In this document: positions 46,962 to 55,664 of the stretch, piece by piece | Numbering within the stretch: the first letter of the stretch is position 1 | Layout of the letters: every line of letters begins with the position of its first letter | Assembly: GCF_000165485.1 (NCBI RefSeq) | Contig: NC_014623.1 | Coordinates: forward strand, 9,938,893-10,002,892 | Direction: 5' to 3' | DNA length: 64,000 bases | From: Stigmatella aurantiaca DW4/3-1 | GTDB lineage: Bacteria > Myxococcota > Myxococcia > Myxococcales > Myxococcaceae | Translations under genes and position numbers: made by a program | The notes under the pieces: model-generated | The model's input: the letters and a program-made list of their open reading frames with translations, nothing else | Databases searched by the model: none | Told to the model about the DNA's origin: nothing

Positions 46962-48365
46962 ATGCGCCTGCGCCATGAAGGACTCAAAACAGGCCGTCTG
47001 CTGACCTGTTTCCCGGATGCCAACGGGCTCCGCAACGCGAGCCTGCTGTTCCTGGTGGAGGGGGTGAGCGACATCACGCCCTTGCAGCGCCTGGACGATG
47101 CCCTCCGCCCGGAGATGGATGCGTCTTTGAGGTGGTCCGCGGCCGCGAGCACCCTCGATCTCGCCCGGGTCGACCCACGGCTCGATCCAGGGAAGGTGAC
47201 TCGGCTGGAGGCAGGCGAGTTCCGCGACCTCGTGCCCGAGGACATCCGGGCGGTGCTCTCGCCTGGCCTCGTGCAACTCCGGCGCGGAGAGGCGGCCCGT
47301 TTCCCAAGCGCCACGCGCATGGAGGGCAGCGTGGTCACGGGCCCAGACTTCCTGGAGCGAGCAGCAGAGCTGGCAGCACTGCAAGAGCACGTCGAGCGCC
47401 GGCAGCACACCGTCGTTCTCGCCCCACGCCGCGCGGGAAAGACCTCTCTGCTGTACCGGTTGGCGGAAGTACTGGATGAGCGGTTCCGCGTTGAACTCTT
47501 CGATGTTGAGGAGCACCGCACACCCGAGGGGTTCACGGCGGCGCTCCTCTCTCGTGCATCCGGCAAGTCTCATACCTCCGCTTTGCGCGAAACGCGCGAG
47601 CAGGGTTGGGAGGCAGCACTCCCAGCAGCGATACGAGCACTGGCAGGAGACCGCAAGCGCCGGTTGGTCCTCATCCTGGACGAGTTGGTCTTCTTCCTGG
47701 AGCACCTCAAGAAACGTGATTTCGCGAAGGCCTTCCTGACGGCGCTGGATGCCGCGGTCGAACAAGCGAAGGCAACCGTGATCATCGCTGGCTCGGCAAA
47801 CCTGATGCACTTCGCGCGAAACACCCTCCGCCTGACGCTCCCTGGGCTCTTCGGAGCGCTCACACCGGTCTCACTGTCACCGCTGCCAGCGCACACGCTG
47901 GAGATCCAGCTCCGCAGGGTGCTGCTGGGCACGGGGTTGGTCCTTGAATCTGGCGACATGGCATGGTTCCACGAGAATTTCGACCTGGCGATGCCCTACC
48001 CGGCCCTGCGCTTCTTGAGCCACCTGGCCTCCGCGGCGCGAGAGCGGAAGCTCGGGCCAGAGGCACTGGATGCGGAGCTGACCGCATACCTGCGTACTCC
48101 CGCCGTCTTCGCAGAACTAAAGTCCCAGCTCAACCACCTCGCAGAGGAGGACGCCGCCCAAGCGGAGCGCGTAGAGGACGTTGTTGGCAGACTCGCGCGG
48201 GTGAGTTCGTTGAAGCTGGACGACGTCAAGGCAAAGCTCGGAGGCGCTAAGGGTGCCTCCACCTTCGAATGGCTCGTCACCCACTTTCCCGTGCACCTGG
48301 AGGGACAAAACCTGATGCTCGCCTCGCGCCTGTTCCGCCGTTACTGGCAGGAGAGCACCCAGTGA
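46962..48365 (+). CDS. P-loop NTPase of the archaeal-ATPase/STAND-like type
   Basis: 467 residues, starting 9 bp after the RelA/SpoT-type gene. A unique N-terminal region (about 1-120) is followed by an AAA-type domain: Walker A APRRAGKTSLLYRLAE (about 155-170), Walker B RLVLILDELVFFLEHL (about 234-249) and a sensor-like TVIIAGSANLMHF (about 272-284). The C-terminal part is helical (AELKSQLNHLAEEDAAQAER). It resembles the novel-STAND/ORC-like ATPases found in defence loci. Its stop overlaps the next start (GTGA), so both are made together. I infer a sensor or regulator of the nucleotidyltransferase; the exact role is unknown. Confidence 0.7.
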   Translation: MRLRHEGLKTGRLLTCFPDANGLRNASLLFLVEGVSDITPLQRLDDALRPEMDASLRWSAAASTLDLARVDPRLDPGKVTRLEAGEFRDLVPEDIRAVLSPGLVQLRRGEAARFPSATRMEGSVVTGPDFLERAAELAALQEHVERRQHTVVLAPRRAGKTSLLYRLAEVLDERFRVELFDVEEHRTPEGFTAALLSRASGKSHTSALRETREQGWEAALPAAIRALAGDRKRRLVLILDELVFFLEHLKKRDFAKAFLTALDAAVEQAKATVIIAGSANLMHFARNTLRLTLPGLFGALTPVSLSPLPAHTLEIQLRRVLLGTGLVLESGDMAWFHENFDLAMPYPALRFLSHLASAARERKLGPEALDAELTAYLRTPAVFAELKSQLNHLAEEDAAQAERVEDVVGRLARVSSLKLDDVKAKLGGAKGASTFEWLVTHFPVHLEGQNLMLASRLFRRYWQESTQ

Positions 48366-50923
48366 ACACAGGCCCTTCTCTGTACAACCCGCGTGACACG
48401 AAGCCGGAGCAACTCGACGCACTGCTCACTGGGCGTACGGTGCTGTTAGACGAGATCCTCGACAACTTGCGCGAACAAGCCCAGGGAGCCACACGGCAGC
48501 ATTGGCTGCTGCGCGGCCAGCGCGGCATGGGGAAGACGCACCTGGCCGGCGTCATCCATTACCGCGTGAAGCAGGATGCCTCGCTGGGCCGCACCTACCT
48601 GCCGCTGTGGCTAGGAGAAGCGGATACTTACGAAGTCTATTCGTCTGCCACCCTATTGAAGACCATCGGAGATCGCTTCGCGGAAGAGACAACGGATCTG
48701 GTGCTGCGCGAACGCCTAAATGCGGTGGAGGGAGTGGGAGACGATGAGGGCTACTTCCATGAAATGGTCGAACTGCTTTCGACTGAGGCGGACCAGCGCG
48801 AGCGGGTACTGCTCGTCCTCATGGAGAACCTAGATGCGCTCCTGGGAAGCTTCGGCCCCAAAGAGCGCAAGGAGCAAACCCGGCAGCTGCGCTCCGTGCT
48901 ACTGCACAATCCGCGCTTTCTCTTCATCAGCACCACCCCCACCTACTATCTGGACAACCCGCTCGACGACCCGAAAGAACCTCTCTACGCGCACCTAAAG
49001 GAGCGAGACCTCGACCATCTGACCGAGCCAGAAACCAAGCAGCTCCTGCTCAAACTGGCCCAGGTTTACCCCCGAGAAGGGGCGGAGGACTTCCTAGACG
49101 GTAAGGATGGACGCCTCCGGCTTCGCGTCATCCACCGATTGACAGGAGGACTGCCACGTTCTCTCGTGATGGCCTTCACCGCCATCCGTGAGGCCACGGG
49201 AATTGGCTCGCTCGTCCAAGAACTGCGCGCCCTACTGGATGCACAAACCGCCTACTTCGAGGCGCGTCTCTCTCAATTACCAGCTCGCGAAAGGGCCATT
49301 GTGACGACCCTGGCATTGGCCCCTACTAACCTGACGATGAAGGAGATCGCGACACGCAGTCATCTCCCCGAGCGAACACTCTCTACCTTGGTAAGTCGCC
49401 TTGAGAAGGAAGGCCATGTACGCGCCGTCTCAAAGACGGGAGGTAAAGGCAGTGTCTATGAACTAAGTGAAGGACTGTTCCGCCTCTGGTACCAATACCG
49501 GAAGGGACGCTCCGTCCTAGAACCGCTCGTGGAGTTCCTGGCGTATTGGTACCGAGTGGATGAATTAGAGGGCGTAGTCGCGGCCCTCCGGCAAGGGACT
49601 CAAGCTAACAGTTCAACGCATGCGGCAGAACTCGCCTTACTGCAAGCCGAGGAGGCCCTGCGCCGGGCAAGTTCGGAAGAGGGCCAACAAGAGCGCGAAC
49701 GCATTTGGACCGAGTGCCAGCTAGCAGTTCAATCAGAGCAGGCAGAAATCTTTGTGGAGCAATGGGCAAGGCGCCTCGCTGCACAACTCATCAAAGAGAG
49801 CCTTCTTCTGAAAGAAACCCTTCAAACAGGCCATGGGCGTGAGTCAATTCTAAAGACCATTCGAGACTCCCCTCTTTCGCAAGAGGAAATCCGGCCCATC
49901 CTACTGCCTCAGCTACTCAAAGCCATCCTAGATATTTTCATAACCAAGGCACTTAGAGAACCCAAAGAACTTGAAGCACTCTCAACAATTTTCTCTGTTA
50001 TCCTGAACCAGTACGGCGGCGAAACAAACCCAACACCCCAGATGGCTGCCATACGCTTGGCTTTCTCAATGCTGTTAGCAAACATCAATCCGCAACGCGC
50101 GCTCGATGAAATAGACCTCGTGCTCGCGAGCGTACCAAAACTGCAATCATTGAAGCCACTAATACTGATGGCACGAGGCCAAGTACTCCACAGCCAACAC
50201 AGAACCAACGAAGCCATCCTCAACCTCGATGAGGCTATCACTTTAATCCAAGCACCCAGCAAGCAAAACCCTACAGAGATACTGGTGCTACACTCAATGA
50301 AAACCCTGACGGGGCTCTATGACCAACAAAACCAACAAGACCTCGCCAAACGCATTCGCGAGCAACTTGTCGCCAGGTTTGATACATGGCACCAGGAGCC
50401 CTTCCGGGTTTCGGTTGCCATGAACAAAGCCATCCTCGCTTTCGGATATGGTGGAGTTCAGGCCATCCCGGCTTTGAAAAATTGGCTCGATCGCTACAGC
50501 TCAGTCGATGATCCGAGATACCGCGGGATTCAGGACGGTGTTCGACTGCTCTTGGCACTCATGAGTGCAGCTCAGGATCTCAGCACGGCACAAGAGGGCA
50601 TCACCGCGTGGGTGGAATCTGCCGCAACGAAGAGACCTATACAATTAGACCTCTTTTTTCGCCTTGCCACATCCCTCTTCATCAGCTTCGGGCCCAAACC
50701 GATGAAGGAATGGCTCTCCAGCCTCTCCTCAGCTCAGCTCCCGGAGGAGACCCGTTTGCTCATCTCCTGGCACATGATGGCAGCCGACCTGCTTCTTGCG
50801 GACGAAGATGGCCCTCTCGCACAACAAGTCCAAGCACGCTTGCCACCTGAGCTACGACCCAACGTTGAAGACTTGGTGAGGCAGGTGCGAAAAGCCCGCG
50901 CGGGGCTCACCCAGAAGGCCTGA
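48362..50923 (+). CDS. Large STAND-like NTPase with winged helix and TPR-like tail
   Basis: 853 residues from a GTG overlapping the previous stop, with AGGAG eight bases upstream. Order: P-loop domain with Walker A LLRGQRGMGKTHLAG (about 48-62) and Walker B RVLLVLMENLDAL (about 146-158), a sensor LFISTTPTYYL (about 187), then a winged helix (about 322-360; MKEIATRSHLPERTLSTLVS), and a long helical C-terminus with TPR-like segments (RTNEAILNLDEAITLIQAPS). The 3' half is clearly AT-richer than the surrounding DNA, a sign of transfer. Proteins of this build are ligand-sensing NTPases in anti-phage systems; here that is inference. Confidence 0.72.
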   Translation: MNTGPSLYNPRDTKPEQLDALLTGRTVLLDEILDNLREQAQGATRQHWLLRGQRGMGKTHLAGVIHYRVKQDASLGRTYLPLWLGEADTYEVYSSATLLKTIGDRFAEETTDLVLRERLNAVEGVGDDEGYFHEMVELLSTEADQRERVLLVLMENLDALLGSFGPKERKEQTRQLRSVLLHNPRFLFISTTPTYYLDNPLDDPKEPLYAHLKERDLDHLTEPETKQLLLKLAQVYPREGAEDFLDGKDGRLRLRVIHRLTGGLPRSLVMAFTAIREATGIGSLVQELRALLDAQTAYFEARLSQLPARERAIVTTLALAPTNLTMKEIATRSHLPERTLSTLVSRLEKEGHVRAVSKTGGKGSVYELSEGLFRLWYQYRKGRSVLEPLVEFLAYWYRVDELEGVVAALRQGTQANSSTHAAELALLQAEEALRRASSEEGQQERERIWTECQLAVQSEQAEIFVEQWARRLAAQLIKESLLLKETLQTGHGRESILKTIRDSPLSQEEIRPILLPQLLKAILDIFITKALREPKELEALSTIFSVILNQYGGETNPTPQMAAIRLAFSMLLANINPQRALDEIDLVLASVPKLQSLKPLILMARGQVLHSQHRTNEAILNLDEAITLIQAPSKQNPTEILVLHSMKTLTGLYDQQNQQDLAKRIREQLVARFDTWHQEPFRVSVAMNKAILAFGYGGVQAIPALKNWLDRYSSVDDPRYRGIQDGVRLLLALMSAAQDLSTAQEGITAWVESAATKRPIQLDLFFRLATSLFISFGPKPMKEWLSSLSSAQLPEETRLLISWHMMAADLLLADEDGPLAQQVQARLPPELRPNVEDLVRQVRKARAGLTQKA

Positions 50924-51029
50924 GCCCTCGGAGTTGAGCCGTGCGAATCTGTTCACTTGCGTCCCATCGCGCCAACCTGGATGTTCTCCAGGCCGAGCCT
51001 GTTCCCCCTCAAGGCCTGAAGCCCCCCCC

Positions 51030-52112
51030 ATGGACAGCCACCTCCTGAAAGAACGAGCCCTCGCCGAGGGCGCCCCCGTCATCGACTCCGAGGCCGCCAC
51101 CTTTATCTGGCGCGGCCCCCAGCGCGTGTTCGTCTCGGGCAGCTTCCAGGACTGGAGCGGCGAGCCCCTGCCCCTGGAGCGGGTCGCCCCCGGCCTCTGG
51201 GCCCGGACGCTCTCCCTGCCCCATGACGCCTATGTCGAGTACGCCCTCAAGGACGCCCAGGGCCGGCGGCTCAAGGACCCGCTCAACCCCCTCCTCGTCG
51301 ACGACGGCATCGGCGGCCGCAACCACTTCTTCTACATGCCCGGCAGCGCCCCCACCCCCTTGGGCCACCGCGCGCGCGGCGTCCCCCGGGGCCGCCTCAC
51401 CCGCCACCGCGTGGAGACCTCGGAGTTCGCGATCGGCCCCTCGCGCCAGGTGGTCCTCTACCAGCCCCCCGGGGCCGGCCCCTGCCCTCTGGTGGTGGTG
51501 CTCGACGGGCTGGACTACCTGAAGCTGGGGAGCCTCGCCACGGTGGTGGACAACCTCATCCACGCGCGGCGCATCCGCCCCGTGGCGCTCGCCTGCGTGG
51601 CCAACGGCGGCTCCGCCCGCACCGTGGAGTACTTCTGCAGCGAGGCCACCCGCTCCTTCCTCCTGCACAAGGTGCTGCCCCTGGCCCACGAGAAGCTCCA
51701 CCTCGTGGACGAGCGCCGCCAGCCTGGCGTCCATGGGGTGCTGGGCGCTTCGCTGGGGGGCCTCATGGCGCTGTACCTCGGGCTGCGCTCCCCCGAAGTC
51801 TTCGGCCACGTCCTCAGCCAGTCGGGCGCCTTCGCCATCCCCGGCGAAGGGGACACCAACGTGTTCCCGCTCGCCCAGGTGCCGCCCGCCGCCCCCCTCC
51901 AGGTGTGGATGGACTGCGGCGTCTTCGAGCAGTTGCGCGACGGCAACCAGCGCATCCTCCCCGTGCTCACCCAGGCCGGGCACCGCGCCGAGTACTGGGA
52001 GTACAACGGGGGCCACAGTTACGCCTCCTGGCGCGACGACCTCTGGCGGGGCATGGAGTGGCTCTTTCCCCCTCACTCCCTGAAAAATTCCAGACGGACT
52101 GGAAGTAGGTGA
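51030..52112 (+). CDS. Esterase D/Fes-like alpha/beta hydrolase with N-terminal CBM48-like domain
   Basis: 360 residues from ATG 51030; no strong ribosome binding site. Residues 20-100 resemble an early-set (CBM48-type) beta domain (FIWRGPQRVFVSGSFQDWSG). The rest is an alpha/beta hydrolase of the Esterase D/Fes type: PLVVVLDGLDYLKLG, the nucleophile elbow GASLGGLMALYLG (Ser), MDCGVFEQLRDGN and the catalytic His in YNGGHSYASWRDDLWRGM. Related enzymes hydrolyse ferric enterobactin or other esters. There is no signal peptide, and no siderophore gene is seen nearby. Confidence 0.83.
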   Translation: MDSHLLKERALAEGAPVIDSEAATFIWRGPQRVFVSGSFQDWSGEPLPLERVAPGLWARTLSLPHDAYVEYALKDAQGRRLKDPLNPLLVDDGIGGRNHFFYMPGSAPTPLGHRARGVPRGRLTRHRVETSEFAIGPSRQVVLYQPPGAGPCPLVVVLDGLDYLKLGSLATVVDNLIHARRIRPVALACVANGGSARTVEYFCSEATRSFLLHKVLPLAHEKLHLVDERRQPGVHGVLGASLGGLMALYLGLRSPEVFGHVLSQSGAFAIPGEGDTNVFPLAQVPPAAPLQVWMDCGVFEQLRDGNQRILPVLTQAGHRAEYWEYNGGHSYASWRDDLWRGMEWLFPPHSLKNSRRTGSR

Positions 52113-52190
52113 CGTCCTGCGGCATGCTGGTGCGGTCAAGCCCACTGCCCGTGGGAGTTGCCCGACACCGCCGTGCCGAAGAGACCGCTC

Positions 52191-55100
52191 ATGAATCAGG
52201 CCGAGCCGCCCGGGACCCCTCCTCCCGACGGACGGGAGCCCTCTCCCCTGGAAACGGCGCCCACGCTGCCGGGACGCACCGCGCCCGCTGCCGTGGACGT
52301 GCCTGTCCTGCCGCTGGCCCCGATGGAAGCGGGCCGCTACACGCTCATCGGGGAGCTGGCGCAAGGGGGCATCGGCCGCATCCTCCGGGCCCGGGACCAG
52401 CGCCTGAACCGGCCCGTGGCCATCAAGGAGCTGCTGTCGCCCGGCCGGGACATGGAGGCGCGCTTCATCACCGAGGCCCTCGTCACCGCCCGCCTCCAGC
52501 ACCCCTCCATCGTCCCCGTCTACGAAGCGGGGCGTTGGCCCAGCGGCGAGCCCTTCTTCGCGATGAAGCTCGTCGCGGGCCGCTCGCTGGCGGACATCCT
52601 CGCCGAGAAGAAGACGCTGGAGCAGCGGCTGGCGCTGCTGCCGCACGTGCTCGCGGTGGCCGAGGCCATCGCCTACGCCCACACCGAGCGCATCATCCAC
52701 CGGGACCTCAAGCCGGCCAACGTGCTGGTGGGAGACTTCGGGGAGACGGTGGTCATCGACTGGGGGCTGGCCAAGGACCTGGGCCGAGAGGGCCCCGGGG
52801 CCGAGGCTTTCCCGCAGGCGGGCGAGCCGGCTCCCCAGAACGGGAGCCTCACCCGGCTGGGCACCGTCATTGGCACCCCGGCCTACATGCCCCCGGAGCA
52901 GGCCGCCGCCCACCCCGTGGACGAGCGCGCCGATGTGTACGCCCTGGGCGCCATCCTCTACCACCTGCTGGCGGGCGCGCAGCCCTACGATGGCGGCTCC
53001 TCGGATGAGATCCTCGAGCAGGTGGTGAAGCACCCGCCCCCGCCACTTGGCCAGCGCCAGCGCGGCATCCCCGAGGACCTGCTCGCGCTGGTGACCAAGG
53101 CGATGGCGCGCGAGCCCTCGCAGCGCTACGCCACCGCGCGCGAGTTGGCGGAGGACCTGCGGCGCTTCCAGACGGGGCAGATTGTCGGCGCGCACGTGTA
53201 CTCGCTCCGGGAGCGGGCCTTGCGCTTCGTGCGCCGCTACCGGGCGGCCGTGGCGGTGACGGCGGTGGCGCTGCTGCTGCTGGCCAGCGTGGGCGCGGTG
53301 AGCGTGCGGCGCATCGTCGCCGAGCGGGACCGTGCCGAGCGCAAGCAAGTGGAGGCCGAGGCGGCCCGGAGCGACGCGGAGAACACGCGGCAACTGGCCC
53401 TGGAGCGAGCCGACGAGCTCACCCTGCTCCACGCCCGCGCCGCCGTGGAGAAGGACCCAAACGAGGCCATCGCCTGGCTGCGCAGCCTCTCGCCCCACTT
53501 CACCCGGTGGCCCGCGGTGCGCATCCTGGCCGCGGACGCGCAGTCGCGGGGCCTGGCCACCGTGCTGCGCGGCCACACGCAGACGCTGGACGACATGGCC
53601 TTCACCCGGGATGGCCGGCGCCTCGTCTCGAGCAGCGACGACCACACGGTCCGCGTCTGGGAGCTGGAGCGGGGCGAGTCCCGGGTCCTCTCGGGACATA
53701 CCGATGAGGTGTGGCGGCTGGTGCTCTCGCCGGATCAGCGGTTCGCCGCCACCGCCAGCAAGGACCGCACCGCGAGACTGTGGGAGCTGGACACGGGCAA
53801 GAGCCAGGTGTTCGCGGGCCACGCGGGCGCCGTGGATGGCATTGCGCTCACGCCCGACGGACGGCACCTGCTCACCAGCAACCGGGGAGATGACCTGCTG
53901 CGCCTCTGGAACGTGGCCACCGGCGCGTTGGAGCGGACCTTCGCGACGGGCATGGGCCCCCTCGGCCAGCTCAAGCGTTCTCCCAACGGGCGGTATGTCC
54001 TCGTCCACTCCCTGCGGCAGCCCCGCGCACAGCTCTGGGACCTGGAGCGGGGCACCTCGCGCACGCTGGAGCACGGGGGGACGATCCGGTCCCTGGCCTT
54101 CTCCCCGCTCGGGGACACCGCCGTCACGGGGGGAGAGGATCAGACCTTGCGCCAGTGGGACGTGCGCACGGGCCAGGGCCGGGTGCTCGGCGAAAAGCTC
54201 GGCATCCTCTGGGCCGTGGCCTTCTCGCCGGACGGGAAGCAGCTCGCGGCGGGCAACGGGGACGGCCAGGTGCGCCTGTGGGAGCTCGCCACGGGCCAGG
54301 GCCGGCTGTTGGGGCAACATGACGGGCGCGTCAACCGGCTCGCCTTCTCCCCGGATGGCCAACGGCTCGCCTCGGGCAGCGATGACCGCACGGCCCGGGT
54401 GTGGGAGCCGAGCACTGGCCTGAGCCGGGTCCTCCACGGACACACGAGCGCGGTGCACCCCATCGCGTTCACCCCGGACGGGAAGCGGCTCGCCGTGAGC
54501 GGATACGACGGGACCGCGCGCATCTTCACCCTGTCGACGGCCGTGGACCGGGTGCTCGCCAAGGCCCCCACGCCCTTGCACACCCTGGCCGTCTCGCCGG
54601 GAGGGCGGCACCTGGCCGTCGCGGGCACGGACGGCTCCCTGCGGCTCATCAACGCCAGCACCGGGACCTTCCACCTCCTGGAGGCGCCGGCCCCGGAAGG
54701 CGCGCGAAAGGACCCCCTGGCGTTCTCACCCGAGGGCCGGTGGCTGGCCCGGGGAGGCCCCGGGGGAAGAATCCACCTGTGGGACTCTGCCTCGGGGCAG
54801 GCCCTGCGCCCGCTGGAGGGACACCTCGCCCCGCTCTCCGCCCTGACCTTCTCCCGGGATGGCCGTCAGCTCGCCTCCGCGGACATGGGCGGCGAGGTGC
54901 GCCTGTGGGACCTGGACTCCGGCCAGGCCCACTCGCTGGGATGGCACACGGGCGCCGTCCAGCGGCTCACCTTCTCTCCGGACGGAAACCAGCTCGCCTC
55001 GGGGAGCGCGGACACCACGATCCGCCGATGGGACCTGACGCAGGGAGGGTTCCAGGAGCTGCGGGCCCACGAGGACGCGGTGGGCGCCCTGGTCTTCTCC

Positions 55101-55595
55101 TCGGATGGGCAGCAGCTCGTCAGCGGAGGAATGGACCACACGCTGCGCCTCTGGGACCTGACGCGAGGCCAAGGCCAGCGGGTGGACGTCAGTGGCAACG
55201 GCGTCCTGGAGCTCCTGCTGGCACCGGGCGAGCGGCTGATCAGCGCGAGCTTGAAGGACAGCATGGTGCGGCGCTGGGAGGGCCGCACGGGCCAGGCCCT
55301 GCCGCCGCTGCGAGGCCACCGAGGGGACATCACCGCCCTGGCGCTCTCACCGGACGGACGGCGGCTGGCCTCGGCGAGCGAGGACCGGACGGTGCGGCTG
55401 TGGGACCTGGAGAGCGGCGAGAGCCGGGTGCTCCGGGGGCACACGGCGCGGGTGACGGGCGTGGGCTTCCTGAACGACCAGACGCTCGTCTCGACCAGCG
55501 AGGATGGGACGGTGCGGCTCTGGCCGGACGAGCTGCCCATGAGCCCCAAGGCGCTGCGCTCCTGGCTGGAGCAGGCGGCGGCCACGCCTCCCTGA
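52191..55595 (+). CDS. Transmembrane Ser/Thr protein kinase with C-terminal WD40 repeats
   Basis: 1134 residues from ATG 52191. Kinase domain about 45-330: glycine loop GELAQGGIGRILRAR, VAIKELL (Lys), HRDLKPANVLVGD (catalytic loop), VIDWGLAKDL (DWG in place of DFG, common in this bacterial group) and GTPAYMPPEQ. One membrane segment at about 350-372 (AAVAVTAVALLLLASVGAVS) and a coiled coil precede about a dozen or more WD40 repeats (for example FSPDGQRLASGSDDRTARVW, FSPDGNQLASGSADTTIRRW), enough for two propellers. The propellers would be extracytoplasmic if the segment is inserted. It likely senses a partner and phosphorylates unknown proteins. Confidence 0.9.
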   Translation: MNQAEPPGTPPPDGREPSPLETAPTLPGRTAPAAVDVPVLPLAPMEAGRYTLIGELAQGGIGRILRARDQRLNRPVAIKELLSPGRDMEARFITEALVTARLQHPSIVPVYEAGRWPSGEPFFAMKLVAGRSLADILAEKKTLEQRLALLPHVLAVAEAIAYAHTERIIHRDLKPANVLVGDFGETVVIDWGLAKDLGREGPGAEAFPQAGEPAPQNGSLTRLGTVIGTPAYMPPEQAAAHPVDERADVYALGAILYHLLAGAQPYDGGSSDEILEQVVKHPPPPLGQRQRGIPEDLLALVTKAMAREPSQRYATARELAEDLRRFQTGQIVGAHVYSLRERALRFVRRYRAAVAVTAVALLLLASVGAVSVRRIVAERDRAERKQVEAEAARSDAENTRQLALERADELTLLHARAAVEKDPNEAIAWLRSLSPHFTRWPAVRILAADAQSRGLATVLRGHTQTLDDMAFTRDGRRLVSSSDDHTVRVWELERGESRVLSGHTDEVWRLVLSPDQRFAATASKDRTARLWELDTGKSQVFAGHAGAVDGIALTPDGRHLLTSNRGDDLLRLWNVATGALERTFATGMGPLGQLKRSPNGRYVLVHSLRQPRAQLWDLERGTSRTLEHGGTIRSLAFSPLGDTAVTGGEDQTLRQWDVRTGQGRVLGEKLGILWAVAFSPDGKQLAAGNGDGQVRLWELATGQGRLLGQHDGRVNRLAFSPDGQRLASGSDDRTARVWEPSTGLSRVLHGHTSAVHPIAFTPDGKRLAVSGYDGTARIFTLSTAVDRVLAKAPTPLHTLAVSPGGRHLAVAGTDGSLRLINASTGTFHLLEAPAPEGARKDPLAFSPEGRWLARGGPGGRIHLWDSASGQALRPLEGHLAPLSALTFSRDGRQLASADMGGEVRLWDLDSGQAHSLGWHTGAVQRLTFSPDGNQLASGSADTTIRRWDLTQGGFQELRAHEDAVGALVFSSDGQQLVSGGMDHTLRLWDLTRGQGQRVDVSGNGVLELLLAPGERLISASLKDSMVRRWEGRTGQALPPLRGHRGDITALALSPDGRRLASASEDRTVRLWDLESGESRVLRGHTARVTGVGFLNDQTLVSTSEDGTVRLWPDELPMSPKALRSWLEQAAATPP

Positions 55596-55664
55596 GGGGC
55601 CTGGAAGCACGGACTGGACCGAGACAGGATCCCCTCCGCGCCAGGCCCCTCCTGGACGCCGGCC

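Noticed and set aside
51009-54674. 1221-codon minus-strand frame
   Set aside because: Opposite the esterase and the Ser/Thr kinase; low-complexity and rich in Ala, Gly, Arg, His and Val.
53570-55560. Repeated DNA that could look like a tandem repeat or CRISPR
   Set aside because: It is the coding sequence of WD40 repeats; units diverge and have no constant spacer-repeat pattern.
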